Both the position numbers and the translations under genes were made by a program. Positions 8,114 through 14,267 of a stretch of DNA of 64,000 nucleotides are shown here, one piece after another; the stretch's first letter is position 1, and each line of letters begins with the position of its first letter. The notes under the pieces were generated by a model that saw nothing but the letters and a program-made list of their open reading frames with translations, was not told where the DNA came from and searched no databases. Source of the stretch: JBNJGB01 sp051747385 (GTDB lineage Bacteria > Myxococcota_A > UBA9042 > PHBI01 > JACKFB01); NCBI GenBank assembly GCA_051747385.1, contig JBNJGB010000015.1, forward strand, positions 1 to 64,000, written 5' to 3'.

Positions 8114-9604
8114 TCACTCTTCTTGCCCGCCGCTCGGCACGTCAATATGCCGAACTGGGTGCCCTTCTGTGCCTATGTCAACATACCGCCCCCCGTACCC
8201 GAGCATTTTCAGTAAAACACGGTGCAGTAGAGTAAGGACCCCGGATTTAAGACGGATGTACTTGCTGGCTTCACCGGGTTTGGCTTGTCCTCCATGGGCG
8301 AACTTTCCGCGCATCTTGAGCGCACGCTTCTCAGTAGAGCCGATCTCCAGTCCGATCTCTTCGAAGAACCGGCGTGTCTTTTCTGCGAACCCGAAGCGAT
8401 TCGCGTGTTTCAATTTTCCGGCGATTCGTTCCGCTGCGTCGAGTCCAGAAAGACGCTCAGCAATGATCTCGGGGGCGTTGCCTAGGCGACGCAGATACTC
8501 CTCGTTGGGAAGGTATAAGCCCGACGAATCCGACTGAGATGAGGCGTACCAAGCGGTGATTACGGCTTCGAGGCCCGACGCGTAAACCATGATCTCCACG
8601 CCGGCGGGTGTCCGCCGACCTACCCATAGCGACCAGATCAGATCGCTAAGTGCATGGCGTTCACGATCTTCGACGTACTTCGGAATGAGAGTAGTCGCGA
8701 GGTCTCTGAACGTGGACCGTTCTGTCCAAGGGAAAGGTACAGGTTCGGGCGATGCCTCAGCACAAGCGTCCCTCACCCCATTTCCCCAAGGGTGGTTTGC
8801 CGTCCACTGTATTAGTTGATGATCTCTCGCGAACGTCGACGAACCGACTCGCAAAGGGTGCACTCCCAGTAGAAAGCCAATGAGTTCAGACGTCGCCGTG
8901 CGGAACTCCTCGCTTGGCAGGTCGCAACCGTTCTTCCGGTGGAATTCAAGAGCCCAGCACCTGCCCCAGTCGGGCCCCAGGCCATCGCAGACTGCGGCAA
9001 CTACGATATCAACTTCACCAAGTTGAATGACCGTGTGGTCCCACCCATTGTTACGTGAGTGGAGCGGACCGACCTGGTAGCTTGCACCGGCAGCCTCGAA
9101 CCCCCTCCGCACGCGACGGTGGGTAGTCTGCGTCTCGCGTTCCGTCATTCCGTCAAAGATGCGTAGACTATTGTCTGGGCCATTGAGATACCAATCGGTA
9201 ACCCAGGCGGGTGACCCCTCTCCGTCGACGCCTGCGCGAACCTCCGAAATATAGAAGGTCAGGTGCATCTGGCGAATGCCGGACTGGTAGTTTTGGGAGA
9301 CCCTATGGGATAGGAGGAGTACTCCCTCTAGTAAGCATGCTCGACCATCCCGCGTTTCGCCGTTCAGGTCTTCGGTCTCGGCCAGGGTCCCGCGCGTACC
9401 ATATGCAGAGGCGAATGGTTCGCGGAAAGCCGTAGACGCATCAATTGTGGCTGAGGCGCGCACACCATAATCGTCTCCGCGTTCGAGGCAAATGGTGGCA
9501 TCGTTGGGTAGGCCCCAGACAGACAGGTCCACGTGCTCTACGTACACGGGCTCAAAGAGCTTCTCCCACTCAAGATCCCGTATCGCTGGTGATTGAATGT
9601 CCAC
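8114..9604 (-). CDS. Cassette-borne HEPN-motif protein, possibly ApeA-like anti-phage ribonuclease
   Basis: 496 residues from GTG 9604, chosen because AGAGG stands 8 bases upstream; a GTG at 9613 overlaps that site. The N-terminal half is beta-rich (DLSVWGLPNDATICLE, HLTFYISEVRAG) without a recognised motif. The C-terminal third is helical and contains KMRGKFAHGG near residue 450, an R-x4-H motif typical of HEPN RNases, followed by a helix with LLHRVLLKMLGY. The layout (large N-terminal domain plus HEPN) resembles ApeA-type abortive-infection proteins. That assignment is inference and no catalytic activity is shown. As the only gene of an integron cassette followed by attC1, it is mobile accessory DNA. 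Confidence 0.7.
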   Translation of the reverse strand: MDIQSPAIRDLEWEKLFEPVYVEHVDLSVWGLPNDATICLERGDDYGVRASATIDASTAFREPFASAYGTRGTLAETEDLNGETRDGRACLLEGVLLLSHRVSQNYQSGIRQMHLTFYISEVRAGVDGEGSPAWVTDWYLNGPDNSLRIFDGMTERETQTTHRRVRRGFEAAGASYQVGPLHSRNNGWDHTVIQLGEVDIVVAAVCDGLGPDWGRCWALEFHRKNGCDLPSEEFRTATSELIGFLLGVHPLRVGSSTFARDHQLIQWTANHPWGNGVRDACAEASPEPVPFPWTERSTFRDLATTLIPKYVEDRERHALSDLIWSLWVGRRTPAGVEIMVYASGLEAVITAWYASSQSDSSGLYLPNEEYLRRLGNAPEIIAERLSGLDAAERIAGKLKHANRFGFAEKTRRFFEEIGLEIGSTEKRALKMRGKFAHGGQAKPGEASKYIRLKSGVLTLLHRVLLKMLGYGGRYVDIGTEGHPVRHIDVPSGGQEE

Positions 9605-9665
9605 TACGCACACCTCTGTACGGAATGAAGGCAGTTGGGTGTTTCCTCAGCTCCTTCTGCAGGCC

Positions 9666-9796
9666 GTCGAACGTCTTGCCAATCAGCTGCGAAGGCGCGC
9701 GCTCTGCCGCTGCTTGTTGTGGCCGAGGCCCTCCGACGCATCGTGATTTCTCTTTTCATTCCGCGCGCCTTCGGCGGCTGCATTGGCTGGTTCGGC
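9666..9796 (-). repeat. Integron attC-like site 2 (downstream of cassette 2 gene)
   Basis: A 131-bp direct copy of attC1 with near-identical arms and a divergent loop. On the minus strand R'' is GCCGAAC (9796-9790) and R' is GTTCGAC (9672-9666), with the same CA and AAGAC spacers and the same extra G in L''. Conservation is highest in the arms (GCCAAT...GAAGGCGCGCG) and in about 55 bases at the R'' side. It lies 42 bp after the stop of the cassette 2 gene. Confidence 0.8.
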
Positions 9797-9837
9797 GGCA
9801 TATCGGCACTAGTGTGGTGGTCATGTGGACTACGCAT

Positions 9838-11043
9838 TCAGTTGCACTTCACGTCGAGCGTATACCATGTCTCGGTGGATACTCCGTCCACATCGATATC
9901 TTCAACGAGCAGGGCGAATACATCGATCAGGTTGCCGTCGGGCTGCTGTGGCCACTTCCCTGGGCTGGCGTTGCGGCAATTGGCGCAATTTGCAGGCTTT
10001 TCCGTGACCACGAGAGACTCGCTCGAAACTGCCTGCGATGGAACCAAACACCAGGAATCTCCCGAATCGATGATCAGTCTCTGCTCTCGACCACTTCCAC
10101 GTTCTTCAGTAACAGTCAGTTCCTGAGCGACGTAGCTGAAGTTGTGTGCGATCACGACGCCGAGCCCGCGTCTGCAGGCCAGTCGGCCGCAAACGAAAGA
10201 GCCGTAGTCCCTGAACTTGAAGCAGCGCGCCCAGTCAACCCAAGCTCGGTGCCTGCTAGGGTCGGCTCGAGCACTCGTCGGTTCGGGGAATGAGTTTGGG
10301 CTAGTATCCGTGCGACTGAAGAGCGCTAGGCGCGCCAACCCCTCCTCATTGGGAACATTCCGGTCTCCTTCTTGGCAGCAACTCTGAGAGCAGACTTGTA
10401 GCGCGGGTGGTAGAGCAAGCTTTACCGCGTCGAACAACTTCCCGTCGGAAGACTCTGCATTGTCGGCAGTACTCCCGGCTTGTCGGGGTGGCTGGCTACT
10501 CTCTCGGTCGACGGGCGGTGGCGCGATCCTCCGCGCGGATGACCGTGACGGCGACTCCTGGTCATCCAGTAGATCCGTGAGCGTTCGTCCGCCTAGGGCT
10601 GCGTCGACCACCAACCTCGGGGGAGCACCAACTACCATGGCGGATGCAGCCGATGGCCATTCGAGTTGGTGTGCGTCCTTCCTCTTGATGACATCGAAAG
10701 CCTCGGGCGAACTAGACGTGGCGCGGGGACCGGTCGCTGCTCGAACAAGAGACCATCCAGCCAAGGCAGCCAAACCCAGGAACAGGAGCACCATCAGGAG
10801 TACCGTAGATACGATAACCGGCCCTCGGTGCCTTCCGGGCAAGAGACGCAGTGCCGCCGGCTTCGTCACCGCTGAAACAATCAACGGGACGGCGCCGCTG
10901 GCACCAGCAAATAAGAGGCCCTTCTCATATCCTGGGGGAGCGAAGAGAGATGCCACGACGGCTGTCGAGATGATAAGGAGACCCACAACCTGGAGCCAGG
11001 CGCTGAGCCTCGGAAGGGTGTCGAGAGCTTTGTCGAAATTCAC
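9838..11043 (-). CDS. Cassette-borne membrane-anchored protein of unknown function
   Basis: 401 residues from GTG 11043, with GGAGA eight bases upstream. Three hydrophobic segments lie in the first 100 residues (near 15-35, 42-62 and 76-98). A polar, Ser/Pro-rich linker follows, then a C-terminal domain rich in Cys (VCSQSCCQE, CFKFRDYGSFVCGRLACRR, CANCRN). I recognise no family. The single-gene cassette ending at attC2, the membrane anchor and the variable soluble part would fit an effector or sensor, but this is a guess from context. Base composition is visibly less G+C-rich than flanking core genes, consistent with transfer. Confidence 0.65.
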   Translation of the reverse strand: MNFDKALDTLPRLSAWLQVVGLLIISTAVVASLFAPPGYEKGLLFAGASGAVPLIVSAVTKPAALRLLPGRHRGPVIVSTVLLMVLLFLGLAALAGWSLVRAATGPRATSSSPEAFDVIKRKDAHQLEWPSAASAMVVGAPPRLVVDAALGGRTLTDLLDDQESPSRSSARRIAPPPVDRESSQPPRQAGSTADNAESSDGKLFDAVKLALPPALQVCSQSCCQEGDRNVPNEEGLARLALFSRTDTSPNSFPEPTSARADPSRHRAWVDWARCFKFRDYGSFVCGRLACRRGLGVVIAHNFSYVAQELTVTEERGSGREQRLIIDSGDSWCLVPSQAVSSESLVVTEKPANCANCRNASPGKWPQQPDGNLIDVFALLVEDIDVDGVSTETWYTLDVKCN

Positions 11044-11104
11044 TCAGATGTCTCCGCTGTACTGTTTGATCCTCGGCCCGTTCCTCCGGTCCCCCGGCCT
11101 TGCC

Positions 11105-11111
11105 GCCGAAC
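11105..11111 (-). other. Candidate left boundary of cassette 2
   Basis: GTTCGGC on the minus strand, 62 bp upstream of the cassette 2 start codon and exactly complementary to attC2 R''. No attC or attI structure is convincing on its outer side, so the neighbouring site may have been lost. Confidence 0.45.
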
Positions 11112-11252
11112 GCATTGTGGAACGGTGTAGCTGCCGGATATGCAGGTGCGGGTTCGGCAGCGGGTGCGCTTGGATACGGTCGTCGGACTGTCGGCGGGCG
11201 ACGTGCACACGGGCGGTTGCGCGGCGCGGAGGGGGCGTTGGGCTGCGAGGTG

Positions 11253-11363
11253 GCCGCCTATCGGCGGGGCATGGACTGCGGGCTCGCCGCCTATCGGCGG
11301 GGCATGAACTGCGGGCTCGCCGCCTATGGGCGGGGTATGGACTGCGGGCTCGCAGCCTATGGG
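11253..11363 (+). repeat. 33-bp tandem repeat, about 3.4 copies
   Basis: Units begin at 11253, 11286, 11319 and 11352 with period exactly 33 (core GCCGCCTATCGGCGGGGCAT). In one plus-strand frame this gives an 11-residue repeat (AAYRRGMDCGL), but no ribosome-binding site or homologous protein supports translation. Confidence 0.85.
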
Positions 11364-11515
11364 CCGACGGCAGGTGCGCGCCGGGGGGCTGGTCGTCGGC
11401 TCGGGGTTCGGGCCGCGTGTGGGGGCGGTGCGGGATGTGTAACGTGACGTCACGGGGGCTCCCGGGGGCCGTGAGGCGGGGTGGCAGGCCCGACGATGCC
11501 GGAGGCTACCGGGCC

Positions 11516-11715
11516 GTGCGGACGGTCGGCAAGAGTCGACGGGGCATGGGGTGTAGCCGAGAAGGAGGCTGGGAGCGATGGAGCGGCGCGGACGGTCGGC
11601 AAGAGGCGGCGGGGCCGGGGGTGTAGCCAAGGAGGAGGCCGCGAGCGAGGGGGAGGTGCGGATGGTCGGCAAGAGGTGGCGGGGCCCGGAATGTAGCGGA
11701 GGAGGAGGAGGCCGG
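11516..11715 (+). repeat. 70-bp tandem repeat, three degenerate copies
   Basis: Units begin at 11516, 11586 and 11656, each opening with G-T/C-GCGGA-C/T-GGTCGGCAAG and containing a GTGTAGCC or ATGTAGCG block followed by GGAGGAGGC-like purine runs. Period is 70. Function unknown. Confidence 0.8.
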
Positions 11716-11797
11716 GAGGGGCCCGGGTCTTTTCAAGGGAAAGGAACGGTGGCATTGTTTGCATGTGAGGTGTGGTGGAGGTGGCGCGATCGACGCC

Positions 11798-12163
11798 GTG
11801 AAGGCGGAGGCGAGGCCGGATCCGGGGCGGGTGCTGTCCAAGGCGGTGTTGCGGGCGGCGCAGGCGCTGGGGATGCGGAACCGGGACCTGGCGGAGGTGC
11901 TCGGGTGCAGCGGCGCGACCGTGTCGCGGATGGCCCGGGGGCGGCCCGTGCAGGTCGGGACGAAGGAGGGTGAGCTGGCGCTGCTGGTGGTGCGCCTGTA
12001 CCGCTCGCTGGACGCCATGGTGGGGGGCGACGACGCGGCGGCGGCGCGGTGGTTCCGGGCCGACAACAGGGCGCTGGGTGGGCCGCCGGCGGAGCGCGTG
12101 AAGTCGATCGAGGGGTTGGTGCGTGTCGTCGAGTATCTGGACGCGATGCGGGGGAAGCTCTAG
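11798..12163 (+). CDS. Xre/MbcA/ParS-type antitoxin of RES module
   Basis: 121 residues from GTG 11798; GTG 11765 and TTG 11759 are alternatives. Residues 10-45 form an Xre-like helix-turn-helix (KAVLRAAQALGMRNRDLAEVLGCS broken as A-LG-M, LAEVLG, ATVSRM). The C-terminal 55 residues are the toxin-binding domain, with W-FRADNRALGG-P and the hallmark end EGLVRVVEYLDAMRGKL. In this family the antitoxin binds and blocks the RES toxin and represses its own promoter. The toxin gene lies downstream at 12337, separated by two extra copies of this gene's own 3' end. Confidence 0.88.
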   Translation: MKAEARPDPGRVLSKAVLRAAQALGMRNRDLAEVLGCSGATVSRMARGRPVQVGTKEGELALLVVRLYRSLDAMVGGDDAAAARWFRADNRALGGPPAERVKSIEGLVRVVEYLDAMRGKL

Positions 12164-12326
12164 GCGGCCGGCGGAGCGCGTGAAGTCGATCGAGGGGTTG
12201 GTGCGTGTCGTCGAGTATCTGGACGCGATGCGGGGGAAGCTCTAGCGGCGGGCGGAGCGCGTGAAGTCGATCGAGGGATTGGTGCGTGTCGTCGAGTATC
12301 TGGACGCGATGCGGGGGAAGCTCTAG
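12086..12326 (+). repeat. Tandem triplication of antitoxin 3' end
   Basis: The last 78 bases of the antitoxin gene, from GCCGGCGGAGCGCG through the TAG stop, occur three times: 12086-12163, 12168-12245 and about 12249-12326. The first two are identical and the third differs at two positions. Periods are 82 and 81, so the extra copies are out of frame with the first. Each re-encodes the toxin-binding tail plus stop. This enlarges the antitoxin-toxin gap to 173 bp. Confidence 0.92.
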
Positions 12327-12336
12327 CGGCGGGCCC

Positions 12337-13050
12337 ATGGAGGCCGAGCCGTGGCGGGTCTACCAGTCGCGGCACGTGCTCTCCACGCGCAAGCTGGTGG
12401 ACACCGCCGAGGAGCAGGACGTCCTCGAGGGGATGCTCGAGGAGTCGAAGCCGCCCGTGCCCGAGGAGGCCCGGGGGTTGCACGAGCTGCTGCACAGCCC
12501 CTTCCGGTATCCGCCGCTGTGGCATGGGTCGCGGTTCGGCAGCCGGAGTGAGCGGGGCATCTGGTACGGCTCGGAGTCCGTGGAGACCGCGCTGGCGGAG
12601 GTGGCCTTCTATCGCCTCCGGTTCCTGGAGGACTCGGCCGCGGATCTGCCCGGGGTGGCGCTGGAGTTGGGGGCGTATCGGGCGAGGGTGCGGACGGAGG
12701 AGGGCGTGGACCTGGCGGCGCCGCGGTTCGACGCGTGGCGCGAGGTGCTGGCGTCCCCGACGTCGTACGCGGAGACCCAGGCGCTCGGGCGGGCCATGCG
12801 GGGGGACGGGGGCGAGGCGTTCCGGTTCGTCTCGGCGCGGGACCCCGACGGGGGCGTCAACGTGGGCGTGTTCGAGCCGCGGGCGCTGGAGGGGACGGTG
12901 AGGCCGAGCCGGCGGGCCTGGTACGGGTACGTGACGCGCGAGGTGGTGGAGTATCGGCCGAAGCCCCTCGTGGCCGCGGGGCCGGAGCTGATCCGGTTCC
13001 GCCGCGGGGTCTTCGAGGTCGAGGGGGAGCTGCCCGTGCCGGCTGCGTGA
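12337..13050 (+). CDS. RES-domain toxin (NAD+-degrading type)
   Basis: 237 residues from ATG 12337. The RES fold is indicated by PPLWHGSRFGSRSERGIWYGSES and ETALAEVAFYR (key Arg, Tyr and Glu near residues 65-95), then GVALELGAYRARV, an Ala/Gly-rich mid-region and a FRFVSARDPDGGVNVGVFEP block. Characterised RES toxins (MbcT, ParT, Res) degrade NAD+ or modify a metabolic enzyme using NAD+; which applies here is unknown. The antitoxin lies upstream. At 237 residues it is longer than the typical 150-200 and than the second RES protein in this window. Confidence 0.87.
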   Translation: MEAEPWRVYQSRHVLSTRKLVDTAEEQDVLEGMLEESKPPVPEEARGLHELLHSPFRYPPLWHGSRFGSRSERGIWYGSESVETALAEVAFYRLRFLEDSAADLPGVALELGAYRARVRTEEGVDLAAPRFDAWREVLASPTSYAETQALGRAMRGDGGEAFRFVSARDPDGGVNVGVFEPRALEGTVRPSRRAWYGYVTREVVEYRPKPLVAAGPELIRFRRGVFEVEGELPVPAA

Positions 13051-13311
13051 GTCGCCCGTGGCGAGGGCGTGAGGCGATCGGGGCTTCGCCGGGGAGACGT
13101 TGCGGTCCGCGGCCAGGGTGTGCTCCGGCGGGTCGTCGTCCGGGAGGGAGCGGACGAAGGCGCACAGCTGGCTTGGGCCGAAGGGCCCGGCCAGGGCGCG
13201 TCTCACCAGGGACCCCGGGCACGCCGGGGCGCTCGGTTCCCCTCCTTGGCCCCCGCGGAGTGGCGGCGAGCAGTATGGGGGTATCCCCCCAACGGTTCGC
13301 AGGAGGATGTG
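13051..13311. other. Intergenic region downstream of RES toxin
   Basis: About 260 bases, no gene. GGGGGTATCCCCCC at about 13277-13290 is a perfect 14-base palindrome just before the AGGAGG of the next gene, and could be an operator or part of a terminator for the toxin. Confidence 0.35.
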
Positions 13312-13623
13312 ATGATCGTCGCACGCTGGCAGATCGACGCCCGGTTCGGGCACAAGCAGAAGGTGATCGACTCCATGAAGCGCTGGCACGAGGAGGTCGG
13401 CACGACCATCGGCTGGACCGCCGACAAGGTCCGGATGACGACCGGCTCCGTCGGCGCCCTGGAGTCCACGGTCCAGGTGGAGGTCACGCTCGAGGACCTC
13501 TCGGAGCTGGACCGGTCCTGGAAGAAGCTCGCCACGCTCGACGCCCACGCGCAGTGGAGCAAGGAGCTGGAGCCCTACATCGTCTCCGGGACCCCGCGCT
13601 GGGAGGTGCTGCGCGTGATCTGA
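13312..13623 (+). CDS. Small conserved-looking alpha/beta protein
   Basis: 103 residues from ATG 13312, set by AGGAGG five bases upstream. The strand-helix pattern (MIVARWQIDARFGHKQKVIDSMKRW broken into beta-alpha, then VRMTTGSVGALESTVQVEVTLEDLSEL and HAQWSKELEPYIVSGT) suggests a ferredoxin-like dimeric alpha/beta barrel of the NIPSNAP/monooxygenase-like kind. No catalytic residues are identifiable. Function unknown. Confidence 0.75.
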   Translation: MIVARWQIDARFGHKQKVIDSMKRWHEEVGTTIGWTADKVRMTTGSVGALESTVQVEVTLEDLSELDRSWKKLATLDAHAQWSKELEPYIVSGTPRWEVLRVI

Positions 13624-13699
13624 ACCCGCGCGGTCGATGCGGGCTCGTCTCGGCGAGCGTGTTTGCCGGTGGGAGCTCCGCCGCGGTATACGCGTGGCC

Positions 13700-14200
13700 A
13701 TGATTCAACGCATTGGCATGGTCGTGCTCGTGGCCGGGGTGTTCGCCCTGGGCCTCGAGGGAGTCGGAATCGTTCACCAGCAGGCCGCCGCCGAGGCGCC
13801 CGCGCTCGACGACGAAGGGAAGAAGGCGATCCCCGCGCCGCCGGACGTGGAGGAGCCGCCCGAGGACGCCGAGAAGACGGACAGCGGCCTCGCCTACAAG
13901 GTCCTGGAGGAGGGCGAGGGCGAGGAGCACCCGAAGGCCACGGACCGCGTGAAGTGCCACTACACGGGCTGGACCACGGACGGGAAGATGTTCGACAGCT
14001 CGGTGGCGCGAGGGGAGGCCCTCACCTTCCCGCTGAACCGCGTCATCCCGGGGTGGACCGAGGGCGTCCAGCTCATGGTCGAGGGCGAGAAGACCCGCTT
14101 CTGGATCCCCGCGGAGCTGGCCTACGGCGACGAGCCCAAGCGCAAGGGCGCCCCGGCCGGCATGCTCGTCTTCGACATCGAGCTGCTGGAGATCCGCTGA
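13700..14200 (+). CDS. FKBP-type peptidyl-prolyl cis-trans isomerase, secreted
   Basis: 166 residues from ATG 13700. A signal peptide (MIQRIGMVVLVAGVFALG...AAAEA) is followed by an acidic, Pro-rich linker and one FKBP domain from about residue 65. Diagnostic segments are DSGLAYKVLEEGEG, VKCHYTGWTTDGKMFDSS, LNRVIPGWTEGVQLMVEGEK, RFWIPAELAYG and MLVFDIELLEI. It catalyses proline cis-trans isomerisation, probably in the periplasm. An in-frame GTG at 13637 would hide the signal peptide inside a longer N-terminus, so 13700 is preferred. Convergent with fadJ. Confidence 0.92.
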   Translation: MIQRIGMVVLVAGVFALGLEGVGIVHQQAAAEAPALDDEGKKAIPAPPDVEEPPEDAEKTDSGLAYKVLEEGEGEEHPKATDRVKCHYTGWTTDGKMFDSSVARGEALTFPLNRVIPGWTEGVQLMVEGEKTRFWIPAELAYGDEPKRKGAPAGMLVFDIELLEIR

Positions 14201-14267
14201 TCGGATGACCGGTCCGCCGGCGTCGGCGGCCCCTCGTGGAGAGGAGCCGCCGGCCGCCGGCGAGGGC

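Larger units (their letters stand above)
7955..11110 (-). mobile_element. Integron gene-cassette array without integrase (CALIN-like), two cassettes
   Basis: Two minus-strand genes each end just upstream of a direct copy of the same 131-bp attC-like site. Cassette 1 spans about 7955-9671. Cassette 2 spans about 9672-11110, if GTTCGGC on the minus strand at 11111-11105 is its left boundary; that 7-mer is the exact complement of attC2 R'' (GCCGAAC). Each cassette carries one gene filling most of its length, with start codons about 62 bp inside the boundary. No integron integrase or attI was recognised in the window, so the array may be an orphan cluster or be served by an integrase elsewhere. 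An IS91 transposase adjoins one side. Confidence 0.75.
11112..11797. other. Repeat-rich tract without a supportable gene
   Basis: Nearly 690 bases between the cassette array and the toxin-antitoxin module, holding two tandem-repeat arrays (11253-11363 and 11516-11715). Frames stay open on both strands because of composition. None has a good start site or recognisable protein. Confidence 0.5.

Noticed and set aside
7949..9796. Interpretation of the 131-bp repeats as IS terminal repeats or REP elements
   Set aside because: They are direct, show attC-type bulges, follow 3' gene ends and have a complementary cassette boundary, none of which an IS would give; no transposase lies between them.
9604..9837. 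Short minus-strand ORFs across both attC sites (7878-8117 and 9604-9837) sharing NQPMQPPKARGMKRE
   Set aside because: The shared peptide comes from the palindromic repeat itself; the two frames are otherwise unrelated.
11105..11160. A third attC site at the outer side of cassette 2
   Set aside because: GCCGAAC and GTTCGGC flank about 55 bases, but the inner arms do not pair and lack the GCCAAT/GAAGGCGCGCG boxes. Kept only as a possible cassette boundary.
12086..12326. CRISPR array
   Set aside because: Three repeats of about 78 bases with only 3-8 bases between them and coding content; no spacers, no cas genes.
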